From Mimosa pudica (Eukaryota; Streptophyta; Magnoliopsida; Fabales; Fabaceae), in the NCBI GenBank assembly GCA_029929735.1, contig JAKELP010000039.1, positions 2,382,191 through 2,446,190 on the forward strand: 64,000 nucleotides of DNA, written 5' to 3'. How positions within the stretch are numbered: the stretch's first letter is position 1; every line of letters starts with the position of its first letter. Below, one piece after another: positions 1 to 10,622 of the stretch. The notes beneath the pieces are model-generated. The model was not told where the DNA came from, did not search any database, and saw nothing but the letters and a program-made list of their open reading frames with translations. Both the position numbers and the translations under genes were made by a program.

Positions 1-403
1 GCACCAATGTGGGAGTGTTAGTGTTCAGGTTCAATGCAACCAAAAGAAAAGGGGTACCTCGAACTAGGTGTTTTACTTATATTGTTCATTCTAAAATAAT
101 TATACTTAAACGAGCAACTTAGTTATGCTAAATTCTAATTTCCATTAATGCAAGACACAAAACATCATATAATAGAGATTTAGAAATTTAACTGTATAGT
201 GAACCTTTACCCTTCAGTCTATTCATGAAATATAAATTAAAAATAATGTCAAATTTTTTAATGTTCTGACAGACAGGAAAAAATAGATATTCATGTCAAA
301 ACAACTCAACACAAGAATGCAATGATTTCAACAACTTCAAGTGAGAGGGAAAAAAAATTTTAAGTATATATTAATTGTTACAAGGGGCCAAGGGGGCCAT
401 GTG
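1..403. other. AT-rich spacer, nothing recognised
   Basis: I see no coding signal, TIR pair or tRNA-like promoter here. The stretch is AT-rich with scattered stop codons in all frames. Confidence 0.5.
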
Positions 404-532
404 ATGGACTCAAATGCACCAGCCCAATTAGAGAAAGCCCAAGCAGAGGCCCAAGAACCTAATGTAGATACTAATGAACTCAGGAAAAGCACCAGAGAGA
501 GGAAGGTCACGTGGAAGCTGCAAGAGGGGTAG
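404..532 (+). pseudogene. possible copia-type polyprotein linker fragment
   Basis: A short open frame ends with Asn-Glu-Leu-Arg-Lys-Ser-Thr-Arg-Glu-Arg-Lys and then a stop. The Arg-Arg-Ser-Thr-Arg-x-Arg-Lys pattern is common in the linker between integrase and reverse transcriptase of plant Copia polyproteins, and the acidic/Gln-rich stretch before it fits such a linker. There is no integrase or RT on either side, so at best this is a small relic. A chance ORF is a real alternative. Confidence 0.22.
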
Positions 533-1009
533 CTCATATAATGTGAAGAGCAGTGGAGAAACGGTTACCGAAGTTGTTATTGTGTAATCTCTCCTATCTG
601 CCATTTGATGAACTATATTGCTGGATTACTCTAATTTGTTGTTATCACAACTATTAATTGTCAATCGATAATGAACTATATTGCTCATATATATAATATC
701 ATTTGCCATCAGATATTCGGTTATTGATTGTCAATCGATCTATATTTTTGTGAGATTATATCAGAATGCAAAGAGCACAAGGGAAATTGTAATGCAAGGA
801 TCGAGCACAAGAGCACCCCGCAAAAATAACTATCAGTGATGCAAATTTGAGACCATATCTGATTTCAAAAGCAATGTTTACAGTAAAATTCCAATACACA
901 TCAGATGCACACTTCAAAAAAGGTCCATATATCACAAATTGAAATTGCACAAAGACAATATGGATAGAGAAAGAGATGGAAACAACAACAATCCTCCTAC
1001 TATCGTATC
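533..1009. other. spacer, nothing recognised
   Basis: AT-rich. A phrase containing TGAACTATATTGCT occurs twice (about 608 and 670), and a phrase containing TTGTCAATCGAT occurs twice (about 657 and 727). No gene or element boundaries are visible. Confidence 0.4.
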
Positions 1010-1249
1010 CTAGTTTGTTTTAAAGGATCTCTTCCTTAAACCTTCAATTGGATGCGCACTACCATTAATAGTGAATTTTTCGCCCTTGATTACTTCCGTC
1101 TTGCTTTGAATTAGATACATTTCTTTGGCTTGCCTACGAAGCTTCGCATCATTTGGAATGTCCATAAGTGTGGCTTTAACTTCAATTGTCACACCTTCGG
1201 TCAGACATGTCATTGCTAAATATGTTGTGTTTCTAATCAGCTCATTTGC
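1010..1249 (-). CDS. possible terminal coding exon, unknown protein
   Basis: On the minus strand an open frame of 79 codons follows a good acceptor-like sequence (a T-run then GCTCAG at about 1250-1255) and ends in TAA at 1010-1012. The peptide is basic and hydrophilic, with no recognised domain. It could be the last exon of a gene whose other exons are to the right, but I find no upstream exon before the MITEs at 1.9-2.5 kb. The acceptor region also contains a 14-bp direct repeat flanking an A-run, so the T-tract may come from a small insertion rather than a real splice site. Treat as tentative. Confidence 0.25.
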   Translation of the reverse strand, partial: ANELIRNTTYLAMTCLTEGVTIEVKATLMDIPNDAKLRRQAKEMYLIQSKTEVIKGEKFTINGSAHPIEGLRKRSFKTN

Positions 1250-1275
1250 CTGAGCAAAAAAAAAATCAGCTCATT

Positions 1276-1902
1276 TGCTATGTTTTCTATTCGTTTACTT
1301 TTTGATGATTAATTTCTGTATATCCTTTTCTTTTTCTTGATGTTGTTATGTAATCCTTTTTTTAGTTAAGATAATTTTATCTTTTTATAAAAAAATCGAC
1401 ATCAATATTGAACAACCATGTAGTTATTTCAAGTATTATTTTATTTTTTATATAGAAATCATGATTAACTTGATTAATCACAAAATTCATGTGGACTTTT
1501 TTGGGACAACAAAGTAATGATGGTTAAGGGGGATAATGATTGAACACGATGGAGTTAGCCATATATGTGGGAAACGTTAGTTAGAAGATATGACAAGAGA
1601 AAGAGCAAAAGGGGACAGATGGCATATACCGACGAAAGGTTCTATGGCATATACCGACGTGCCTTCTTTTTGACTTGTCCAAAAGCAAAACGCTTTCTTC
1701 ATCATTCACCACCTATTTTTTTTTTTTTGGCCTTTTCCCTCTTCTACAGCTCAGAATTCTCTTTTTCATTCCCAAAGAATTACGAAAAGCTAGGTAAGCA
1801 AAGAAAAAGGGGGAATGATTAATATATTGAGGAATCCCATAGAAAAATGAAAAGGACCACAAATGCATGGTGGTCCGTAAATTAAAGAAAATCACTAAGT
1901 AG
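1276..1902. other. spacer, nothing recognised
   Basis: The short ORFs here are not supported by any motif. A phrase with GGCATATACCGACG is repeated at about 1620 and 1644. No element boundaries are seen. Confidence 0.4.
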
Positions 1903-2051
1903 TACTTCCTCTCATCTCTAATATATAAGAACCAAAATTTGAATGATTTTGGAAAAGTATCATTAACTCTAGATACCCAACTAACATTCACATGTTTCCT
2001 AAAGAAACGTTTTTTTGACGGCTAACTCTTATATTAGGATTAGAGGGAGTA
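1903..2051. mobile_element. Stowaway-like MITE, internally deleted
   Basis: It is bounded by TA on both sides with imperfect inverted ends (CTTCCTCTCATCTCTAATAT against ATATTAGGATTAGAGGGAG). The interior contains, in inverse orientation, the GTTAGTTGGGTGTCTGGAGT-type core seen in the full copy at 2179-2469. Length is 149 bp. It is a non-autonomous Tc1/mariner-type element. Confidence 0.7.
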
Positions 2052-2178
2052 TTTTAGAAAAAGGGGTTAAAACAACTTTTAATCTACAACCAAGATATTT
2101 TTATTTTTCATGTCTTTTACTAATTTTTAGTCTCTATATAGTTGACTCTATTTGAAAGTGTTTTTCATACTGTATTAA

Positions 2179-2469
2179 TACTCCCTCCGATCCCTAATGT
2201 AAGAGCTAGCCGTAAAAAAAAACGTTTCTTAAGAAAACATGTGAATGTTAGTTGGGTGTCTGGAGTTAATGCTTCTTTTCCAAAATTGCCCATATTTATT
2301 ATGGTACTTTTAAGAGAGAGAAATACATAAGCATCAATAAATATGAAAGAGAGTTAGGGTAAAGTAGGAAAAAATGCATTAAATGAGGAGAGAATATGGG
2401 GTGAGCTCTTACATTAGGGACCAAAACCATTCAAATTTTGGGCTCTTACATTAGGGACCGGAGGGAGTA
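2179..2469. mobile_element. Stowaway-like MITE, full-length
   Basis: TA target duplications flank terminal repeats that begin CTCCCTCCGATCCCTAATG and end CATTAGGGACCGGAGGGAG. This is the classic Stowaway terminus. Length is 291 bp. It is the best-preserved copy in the window of a family also present at 1903-2051, 5592-5840 and 10376-10622. Confidence 0.88.
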
Positions 2470-2860
2470 ATTTGTATAAATTTGTGCTTATTTATCACTC
2501 AAACGGTTAATTTTGTTGACTAAACTCGCGGTACAAGATAACATGAAAAAATTTGAAATAACTGGATAAATAATCTGTTAAAATTTTTTTTTAAAAAAAA
2601 GGAAAACCCACATCGAATCTTTGGTCGCGGTTTTCAGCAAATCTCTATGGCCCGAAATAATGAATTTCCTTCGGTTTTGAAACAAAAACCATTGCTAATT
2701 TCTGGTACCGGCATTGGTAGGAGGAGAACAAGACGATGAATTATCAACCGTACGGACAAAGCCCTTCTTCGGCACTATTAGATTTTTTTTTTGGCCAACA
2801 GGCACTTTTAGATACTTTGGAACTATAGGCACTAATACTATCAAATAGAGTAAACTACGA
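2470..2860. other. spacer, nothing recognised
   Basis: AT-rich with several A- and T-runs. No supported gene or element. Confidence 0.4.
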
Positions 2861-3031
2861 AGACTTAAGTCACCCTTTAAAATTTTAGGGACTAAAAGTC
2901 CAAATTGTAGGGACCCAGTCACCCAGCGTTAATTTAACTATAGAGAAAAAAAGTTAGTTACTTCAATGAGAATATTACTTGTCGCATTTGATAGCCTGAA
3001 CTAGTGTCATACTTGAGGTGGCATTGATGTA
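2861..3031. repeat. direct repeat, copy 1
   Basis: About 170 bp starting AGACTTAAGTCACCC and ending GGCATTGATGTA. It recurs in the same orientation with few changes at 3849-4018. The two copies exactly bracket the hAT-like element between them. Confidence 0.85.
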
Positions 3032-3344
3032 GGGTGTGTTTGGATTGCCGGTGGAAAAGTAACTTTTTTTTAATTTAACTCTTTTAGAAGTAAGATTGGA
3101 AAAAAGTCTGATTGTGTGTTGTGATTATGTTTGGATATGTTGTTGGTATAAGTGACTTTTTTTTCAATATGACTTTTAGAAAGATGTTTTGATATGTTTT
3201 TGAAAAAAACAAGATTAGATTATAAATATGCAAACATTGCTATAATTTAGAGAGAATAAATGAATTAAAATTAAAAATTTGAAAATAACGCTCATTTAAA
3301 ATAAAATACATATAAATTAAAAATTATGTGTGTGTGTGTAGACA

Positions 3345-3570
3345 CACTCCTTTGGTCCTAAATATAAGGCATATTTCTAATTCTTATTAAATTTCCTTAA
3401 GTCATCCTTCTCAATGTTCCCCATCAATCATTAGACAATAAGAGATAAAGGGTGCAGGTAAAGGTAGATGGTCAGTGTATATTGGATATCTTGTTATTTT
3501 AACTAACTTAACCAACATCCTTAATCTAATAAAATTAGGTAAATATGTCTTATATTTAGGATCAGAGAGA

Positions 3571-3574
<4 letters not shown>
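3345..3574. mobile_element. degenerate Stowaway-like MITE nested in the hAT-like element
   Basis: The left end is CTCCTTTGGTCCTAAATATAAG and the right end is CTTATATTTAGGATCAGAGAGAG. They are inverted copies of the TCCTAAATATAAG-type Stowaway terminus with several changes. Confidence 0.55.

Positions 3575-3655
<81 letters not shown>
3573..3655. repeat. compound microsatellite (TA)n(GA)n
   Basis: About 20 TA units (3573-3613) run directly into about 21 GA units (to 3655). The repetitive ORFs that cross it are artefacts of the repeat. Confidence 0.97.
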
Positions 3656-3658
<3 letters not shown>

Positions 3659-3848
3659 AGTTAGAAGTAAGAAGCAAGAAGTAAGAAAAAGTAAGAAAAT
3701 GATACTTCTCCCACCTTTCTTTTGACTCAAAAGCAATTTTAGTTTACTTTGCTCCCAAACATGTTTTAAAGCAAAAATAAGTTAAAAGTAAAAATAAGCA
3801 AAAAAACCATGTGGCACTTTGCTTTTGAGTCTTGCCAAACACACCCAG

Positions 3849-4018
3849 AGACTTAAGTCACCCTTTAAAATTTTAGGGACTAAAAGTCCAAATTGTAGGG
3901 ACCCAGGCACCCAGCGTTAGTTTAACTATAGGGAAAAAAGTTAGTTACTTCAATGAGAATATTACTTGTCGCATTTGATAGTCTGATCTAGTGTCATACT
4001 TTAGGTGGCATTGACGTA
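3849..4018. repeat. direct repeat, copy 2
   Basis: Same orientation copy of 2861-3031. Differences are scattered single bases (for example CAGTCACCC against CAGGCACCC). Confidence 0.85.
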
Positions 4019-4946
4019 TTTGCACACTTTATGTTTAAATTGTATAAAAATTTAATAAAAATGTAAATATCTGATAAAAAATGTAAATACTGTAATTACT
4101 ATAAAGCCTATGAGATTAGTTTAAGATTAAACATTCCTAGTGATATCTGTATAACCTGAGCTGTTTAATCTTAGTGCACCTGCACTTAAGGGCAAAAATG
4201 TTTAATATAGGGTATGATTTCATAGATATATTTTTTATAGTTAAGGGCACTCTAGGGGAAGAAATTGTTATAAAACCCTAACCCTTTTCTGGCGCCTACA
4301 CTTAAGGACAAAAATGTTTTTTGTCACATTTGAAAATCTTAAATTCATACTTGTAGTTTGATATGAGATTTTCGGATCCAATTCGAGGGTTTGATTTCTG
4401 AGATATCTTTTTTATCTTTCTTCCAATAAAATGACCCGAATATACTTCTAATTATAATTTCATTTTGATTTTCTTATACAAAATTAATAATGTAAAATTA
4501 AGCAATTCAAAATATCTATATTAATCTTTTTTTCTCAAAATTAACAAAAAGTATCACATACTCCATCACAATTACTTTAAAATCAAATGGTCTCTATTTG
4601 TTTCATCAATCTCCACGAAAGAAAAGTTAAATTGATCTTAAATTTATGACTGAAGATAATAAGTTATAAAGATTTAGACCGAGTAAAACTTGAAAGATAT
4701 TCAAAACCAAAATTGAAGTAACCTAAAGAATGAAAATTATTATTAACCCTCTTAAACTTAGTTTCCTAGCCTAAGAAAACAGTGTTGACTATAAATTCTA
4801 AATATTTTTTTGACATAGTTCGATTTTTTTAAAAAACATGTGTCAAATATAGATAAAAATTGGGGTAAGTAAATTCTTAATAACAAATGTTATTTGCAAG
4901 AATGAGTTAATAGATGATAATGATATATTAATATACTACCTTAGCA
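4019..4946. other. spacer, nothing recognised
   Basis: AT-rich. A phrase around CACTTAAGGGCAAAAATGTT occurs at about 4191 and, slightly changed, at about 4300. No gene or bounded element is seen. The last 16 bp are the left target duplication of the SINE that follows. Confidence 0.4.
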
Positions 4947-5126
4947 AGCCCAAGGGGACGTAGACCAACTGGTAAGAAAGGGGAAGGTAAGACATCACGT
5001 ACCCACCAGGTCATGGGTTCGAACCCTTGGGAAGTCGTCACCCCCAATTGGGGTATCCCAGCGGCGACTTCGGATTAGTCGGTTCCCCGAAGGGGGCCGG
5101 ACACCGAAGGCTCAAAGCAAAAAAAA
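4947..5126 (+). mobile_element. tRNA-derived SINE with 16-bp target duplication
   Basis: A Pol III box A-like sequence (GTAGACCAACTGGTAAG) is followed by a near-perfect box B (GGTTCGAACCC) about 50 bp on. Then comes a GC-rich body and an A-rich tail. The element is flanked by a perfect 16-bp direct repeat (ATATACTACCTTAGCA at 4931-4946 and 5127-5142), the signature of L1-type target-primed insertion. Length is about 180 bp. Confidence 0.92.
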
Positions 5127-5142
5127 ATATACTACCTTAGCA

Positions 5143-5591
5143 GAGTTTTATATGTATGATTAAGTATTGAATAATTGATACTTAAATTCAATATTTTCTG
5201 GCTAACAATTTTTTAAACACAACTTTTCACCAATTTTTTAAAATGTTTGATTAAAAATGATATATTTCACTTTAAATTAAAAAAGGATGTTCTTATGATT
5301 CTATGACTGTGAGTATGCTTAAAAGGAATGGCTGCCTTGTAGTAAAGCAACATAACAACGTGTTGCCTCCATCCACCGCATTTTGCCACATGTGGTATGG
5401 GCACTGCCGATCCTCTTGCCTCTTGGTTAGCACGCCGACACAATTACTTATTTTTGTTTTTTTATTTAATTCAAATGTTCAGGAACATTTACTGGCCAAA
5501 AAAATGTTCAGGAACACTCATGTATGCATCTTTTTTTATTTTGACACACATGTATGCTCATTTTTTTGGACAAACATGTATGCATATTATA
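5143..5591. other. spacer, nothing recognised
   Basis: ORFs of 85-100 codons at 5303-5654 have no recognisable domain and run into MITE sequence, so I do not call them. The word CATGTATGC recurs three times between 5519 and 5584. Confidence 0.4.
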
Positions 5592-5840
5592 TACTCGGTC
5601 CCTAATATAAGAGCTATGTTAGTTGAATGTTTGAAGTTAATGTTTATTTTCTAATATTACCCATATTTATTATGAAACTTTTTAAGAGAGAATACATAAA
5701 CATTAATAAATATGAAAGAGAGTTTGAGGTAAAGTAGGAAAAAAACACATTAAATCAAGAGAGAATGTGAGATGAACTCTTATATTAGAATCAAAACCAT
5801 TTAAATTTTTGAGCTTTTATATTATAGACCAAAGGGAGTA
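5592..5840. mobile_element. Stowaway-like MITE
   Basis: TA-flanked. The left end is CTCGGTCCCTAATATAAGAG and the right end AAAGGGAG. The interior (TTGAATGTTTGAAGTTAATG, then TATTACCCATATTTATTATG) matches the family copy at 2179-2469. It sits about 0.3 kb past the stop codon of the GALS gene. Confidence 0.78.
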
Positions 5841-6116
5841 TATGAGTCTTACGCTCTCCCTGAATTTCTTGAATTCACAAAAACACTTAATTTGCACATG
5901 AAATTTTTTAATAAAACTGTCAAGTAACAAAAGAATCAAAATATATTATACCCCATCTGTTATCTATTACAAAAGGTAGGGAAAAAAAACTACATACAGA
6001 AAAATATAAAACGAATATCTACTCTACCATAACAAAGTCAAATAATATATTTATACCAAAAAAGAGAGGAAAAGAAAAGGAAAATAAAGTGTGAGTACTC
6101 ATAGAAGTCACAATGA

Positions 6117-9100
6117 TCATTGGTGAACATTCTGTAACTTGGAACCGATCATGGAGAGCTCAAATTTTTTTATAACACCAGCAATATCTCTCATGGTGGT
6201 ATCCAAAACATAAGGGATCTTGTCAACATAGAGTTGTTGTGTGGAATTTTCAAGCATCTTGCAAGTTTCTCTCCTTGCAGCAATGGTTCCATGATAGTGA
6301 TAATATTTGATCCTTCCCTCTGTTTTGTGTGTTGTTTTTCCAACTAAGTTCTGTGACATGTGAACTCCTGTTGCGTACACATTACGTGGTTGTACTGCGT
6401 ACTTTCTATCCCTTCTTATTCCTCTCTTCACATCTCTGTACACCAATTTCTCGAATCCCCACTTCCTGCATTCATTATTATTGTTCAAATTCATTAATTC
6501 TCCATCTGTTTCAACACATGTTTCAGTATTTCAGAGGGAAAAAGCAAGGCATGTCAATAAGGAATTTTACATATTTTTGCACTCCTTCCTTTATTTAAGT
6601 CTTAAATATAAGAACTGGATATAAGACCTTAAAATACATTGTATCCAAAATTTATAACTTTTACTCCAAATTATACAAATTGATTGCCCATGTTAAAGGG
6701 ACTTCTCATTAATGGGTCTGACTCAAATTCCTATATAATAAAATTGTACTATATGAATAATAAGATTTAGACTTCACATTAAATAATTTTGTTTTCAAAC
6801 AAGTATGTTAAAATATACAAACAAATGGACTGTTTTAGTTTTTAAAACAATTCCTCACAAGTGGAAAGTTATTATGTGGGGCAGGGGAGACAGGCATGAA
6901 ACAAAAAATACATATAAATTTTAAATAAAAAAATAGTAACCCCCACTAAAATTAGAAACAAAAGCCAAACCTATCAAAGAAACAGATCTAACAAAGGGTT
7001 ATGGGTGAGTATTGAAAAATCTACCTATGAACCTAACCTTTAGTTACTCCTATTTCTCTATCGCTCATAAATCACAAAGCACATTCAAATTCCTATATGT
7101 GGTAGATGTTATAATCGGACAATCTGTAAATGCAATAATGATAATTAATAATTCATGTGACAGCTCAGACAAACACTTTGAGACTCTGTTATCTTTCTTC
7201 ATTCACGTGACCCTACGAATAAAAATTGAACAACCACCACCACTACCTGCCAGATGGATTTAACTGTTATTGTGGTGATGTAAACCTATTTAAATGTATC
7301 CCTATATTTTATTTAAAGAGGTGCATACCTACAAATCAGTCATATTCAATACTGATTCGTGGACATTGGTAGAAAAGTGTCTTAATCTTAGTGTGAAACA
7401 TCAATTTAAACGGCTTACTACGTTAATAAGAATGCGACTCAAACAATATGAAACTGTTCTCGTAAGTATAATGTGTAAGTACCACCATCATGAAGATTTC
7501 GTTAAAGCCTTAATGAGTACAAATATTTAATATTTAATATTACTCAGAATTATTAAAAATATCAAAACATTTCATAAAAGGATTTAATATACATTCTAAA
7601 AGACTTCTTGTACAATAAATTGGAGGGAGTATAATATACAAGTTCTTATAAATAGCGACTAATTAATAAGAACATGACTCATGCTCTCACATGAGAGTGA
7701 GTTCAAATCTTATTCACAATATATGAAGATCTAGTTGATACATAAATTATGTGTAAATATTTCTAGAAGCATTTAGAGCTAAGGTGTGAGACATAAACGG
7801 ACCATGTTTAATGCAGAATCAAACTCACCAAAGAAATATACTAATCTTAACAAAACATGGTATTTTTCTTTAGGGAATGCTTTTCTTCTTCAACAACTGT
7901 AATCCACGCCATATTATTGAAAATTCAGACAATATATATTGGGGATTATAGAATGATTGAGGATTTTCAGCAGGACGGTCCAGATTATTGACCAAGCGAA
8001 CAACAAACTATTATTATTTTCAAAACCAACACGGTCTGGCACATATGAATTTCTACGAAACACACCACATTGATACAAACTGTTAAATCCTAATATTTAA
8101 ACAAACCACATGTCAATGCGCGTTAGGAGGATCAGCACATGCCAAAGAAACAGGTCAAATAGTTCCAAACACTTCAATCATCTTCTTCCCCTATCCTCCT
8201 CTACCATCTCTTTGAAAAACAACCAATACCCACACAACAAACATGCAATAATTTCCCCAATCCATTGATTGCCCAAATGCCCCTTGATCGTTCCATGAAC
8301 TAAAATATCCAGCAAAGAAAAAAAAAAATCTCCCATCCTAAATATAAAACATACTTAATTTGATTAGTTGATTAGATACTCCATTAGTTAGTTAGTTAAG
8401 TTAATTAAAATCACATCATATTACCAATGCACCCTAATCATATACTTTCATCCCCACCCCACTCGGTTGCTTATATCTAATCCCTACGAATTTAGAAGTA
8501 TTAGTAGGGATTATTTGGGATATATCTTATATTTAGGACCCCACCCCCACTCGGTTGCTTATATTTAATCCTACTAATTTAGAAGTATTAGTAGGTTTAT
8601 TATTGGGATATGTCTTATATTTAGAACGAGTATCAATTTTGGGTATAATCATAACCTCACCTAGATCATCACCTCTGAATTTCAAATTGAACCTAATCCA
8701 ACACGTTGTTTCATCAATTCAGTAACACCATGATTCATTAACACACAAAATTCAGTTAAATCCATAGCAAAAAGACAAGATCTCAGATAATTCACATAAA
8801 GGAGAGTACCTGTAAGTCTTGCCATAATCTTCGGAGAGGCAAATCTTACTACTCATAGGCATCTGTTCAAACGTGAACTGCGAGTACTCATCAAGAGAAT
8901 CAAGCACAGACTTAATAGTACTCTTAGGGGGCACATAAATGAACTCATCCACATCAAAGAAGAACATCCACTTAGTCATAAACCTATACCTATGCAAACA
9001 ATCATTCACCACCATGAACTGATTATGATAGTACCCATCAAACCTCTCCTGCCCCCTTATATCCTGCAACGTCACATACCCCAAATCCATCCACGGCCTC

Positions 9101-9969
9101 AACACCTCCATCACCCCCTCGTGGACCCCACCAGCGTCATGTATCACAAAATGTGACCTCCCCCCAAACAACTTCACATGGTACGCCACCCACTCCCTCA
9201 CCCTTTGGGGATTCAAATTCCCATACAACGACGACCCACAGTACAAATAGTCATACTTCGGCCGAGTCGAACCGAACACCGAAAAGTTCACACTCCCCGG
9301 CTCTTCCGTCAGGACCTCAATAGAATCAATGACGTCGTTGTTGTTGTTTCCTTCGATACCGGTGGCGGTGGTGGAGGAAAGGACTAATTTGCCCCCGGAG
9401 TTGTCTACATTGATGAGGTGTGGGAAGGTGCAGTTGACGACGACGACGGTGTACACGTGGCCGTAGCCCCAGTCTGGGAGCATTTTGTAGGCGGTGGTGT
9501 TAGTGGAGGAGGATTTGTTGTTGTTGTGTGGGGCCCAGTGACAGGTGTAGGTGGGCTTGGAGTACACGTGGAGGGGCTTGGAGGAGAGGCCGATGATGGC
9601 GAAGGTGGTGGGGCCGCCTCGGTAGGCTCCCATTGTGATGAAGCTGTAGGCGGCCGAGCCGTACGGATGGAAGGTTCGCTTGATGAGGCCGGTTTGGGAG
9701 GCGGGTGGAGTTAACGGTGACGGTGACGGTGACGGTGACGGTGGTTTGACGGAAATGGGTTCAGTTGGAGGGGGTGGGAGTTGTTGTTGGGGTTGGGAGA
9801 CGCGTGAGATGCAGACGCGGAGGTCGGAGGTGGAGATGGTGAAGCGGGAGGGGATGAACTGGAGGAGAGTGGCGAGGGAGCAGAGGAGGAGGAGGGTGGT
9901 GAGGAGGAGCTTGAGCTCGGCTGTGTAGTTGGCTAGAATGTTAACGAGGAGCTTCTTCTCTTTCGCCAT
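6117..9969 (-). CDS. GALS: galactan beta-1,4-galactosyltransferase GALS-like (GT92)
   Basis: The product probably adds beta-1,4-galactose to pectic galactan (rhamnogalacturonan-I side chains) in the Golgi. Exon 1 is 9969-8810 and exon 2 is 6465-6117; the 2.3-kb intron has GT at 8809 and AG at 6467-6466. The junction falls inside an Arg codon, giving Lys-Thr-Tyr-Arg-Lys-Trp-Gly-Phe-Glu-Lys, a conserved GALS phrase. The inferred protein is 502 residues, in line with known GALS proteins (about 490-520). It has a short cytosolic tail, one Leu-rich signal-anchor near residues 17-40, a Pro/Ser-rich stem (about 65-95) and the GT92 (DUF23) catalytic domain. The likely metal-binding DxD is in Phe-Phe-Asp-Val-Asp-Glu-Phe near residues 336-342. 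The start is the first Met before the anchor. GGTGACGGT-type repeats at 9715-9745 (plus strand) encode Ser-Pro repeats. Which GALS paralogue this is cannot be settled here. Confidence 0.93.
8329..8632. mobile_element. Stowaway-like MITE in GALS intron with internal tandem duplication
   Basis: The ends are CTCCCATCCTAAATATAAA and TTATATTTAGAACGAG, Stowaway-like and degenerate. Inside, an 85-bp segment starting CCCCACC...ACTCGGTTGC is present twice in tandem (8452-8538 and 8539-8622), including the right-hand terminal TTATATTTAGGAC. The element may have been extended by duplication of its right end. It lies about 180 bp from the exon 1 donor site. Confidence 0.65.
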
Positions 9970-10081
9970 TGTTGGAGAGAGAGAGAGAAGGAGGTGGCGA
10001 GGGAGAATTGGGAAAGTGTCTTGTGGAAGGGTATGTGTATTATTTTTTTTTGTTGGAGAGAGTGGTTTTGTGGGGAGGGTT

Positions 10082-10089
10082 CTATATAG
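10082..10089 (-). promoter_or_regulatory. putative TATA box of the GALS gene
   Basis: CTATATAG lies about 115 bp before the minus-strand ATG at 9969. The 100 bp between is rich in GA on the plus strand (a CT-rich leader on the sense strand), typical of plant 5' leaders. Position and sequence only. Confidence 0.5.
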
Positions 10090-10375
10090 TGGGGTGGGGT
10101 TTAGATTCTTGGATTTTACTTTTTAGAATTAGTATCTCTTGTCTATAATATAAGAAGTATTGCCGGTATTGTGAAGGTTGAAGCAGAAGAGGAGCTGGAA
10201 AAGGCTTCAGGTTATGATTCAACATAGTTGATCGTTTAAATTGATGATTGGACCACGGTTGACCGCTCAAACCGATGGTTGGACTGGTTGACCGTTGAGC
10301 CGAAATGTGAAGCGGTTGATGGTTAGACCTGTCCAACGGTTCGGTCTGGTCCGGTTTTTGTAATATTTTTGACTT
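10090..10375. other. GALS upstream region with GGTTGACCG/ACCGG-rich segment
   Basis: Between 10226 and 10360 short words such as GGTTGACCG, GATGGTT and GGTCCGG recur in direct and inverse order, resembling the subterminal part of a DNA transposon. No matching partner end is found. Confidence 0.3.
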
Positions 10376-10622
10376 CTTAAGAAAACAGAAAATATGTGCA
10401 TGTTACTTGGTTGTCTGGAGTTAATGTTTCTTTTCCAATATTGCTCATATTTATTATGATACTTTAAGAGAGATAAATACATAAGCATTAATGAATATGA
10501 AAGAGAATTAGGGGTAAAGTAGGAAAAACAAATTAAATGAAAAGAGAATGTGAGATGAACTCTTATATTTTGGATTAAAACCATTTAAATTTTGACTCTT
10601 ATATTAGGGACTGGAGGGAGTA
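10376..10622. mobile_element. 5'-truncated Stowaway-like MITE upstream of GALS
   Basis: From CTTCTTAAGAAAAC on, the sequence follows the interior and right end of the 2179-2469 copy and ends GGGACTGGAGGGAG with TA. The left terminal repeat (about 40 bp) is missing. It lies about 0.3 kb upstream of the probable GALS TATA box. Confidence 0.75.

Larger units (their letters stand above)
3032..3846. mobile_element. hAT-like non-autonomous element
   Basis: The ends are perfect 12-bp inverted repeats (GGGTGTGTTTGG at 3032 and CCAAACACACCC at 3835-3846), a common terminus of plant hAT MITEs. There is no coding capacity. A smaller Stowaway-like element and a microsatellite lie inside. No 8-bp target duplication is visible; instead the flanks are the two copies of the 170-bp direct repeat. 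Confidence 0.6.

Noticed and set aside
3411..3736. Three overlapping ORFs with Tyr-Ile, Ser-Leu or Arg-Glu runs
   Set aside because: They are translations of the (TA)n(GA)n microsatellite on both strands.
5303..5654. Two overlapping ORFs of 100 and 85 codons
   Set aside because: No domain, and the 3' part runs into a Stowaway MITE.
7012..7530. ORFs of 83 and 78 codons in the GALS intron
   Set aside because: No motif, intronic, AT-rich; nothing supports an extra exon because the exon 1/exon 2 join is already in phase and matches the family.
7615..7635. GGAGGGAGTA, a lone Stowaway right terminus
   Set aside because: I could not find a matching left end, so no element is called.
7660..7740. 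Possible SINE (GTGAGTTCAAATC resembles box B)
   Set aside because: No convincing box A, no tail and no flanking duplication.
9178..10126. Plus-strand ORFs opposite the GALS gene
   Set aside because: They are antisense shadows of the GC-rich GALS exon 1. The minus strand has clear GT92 motifs and splice-consistent coding.
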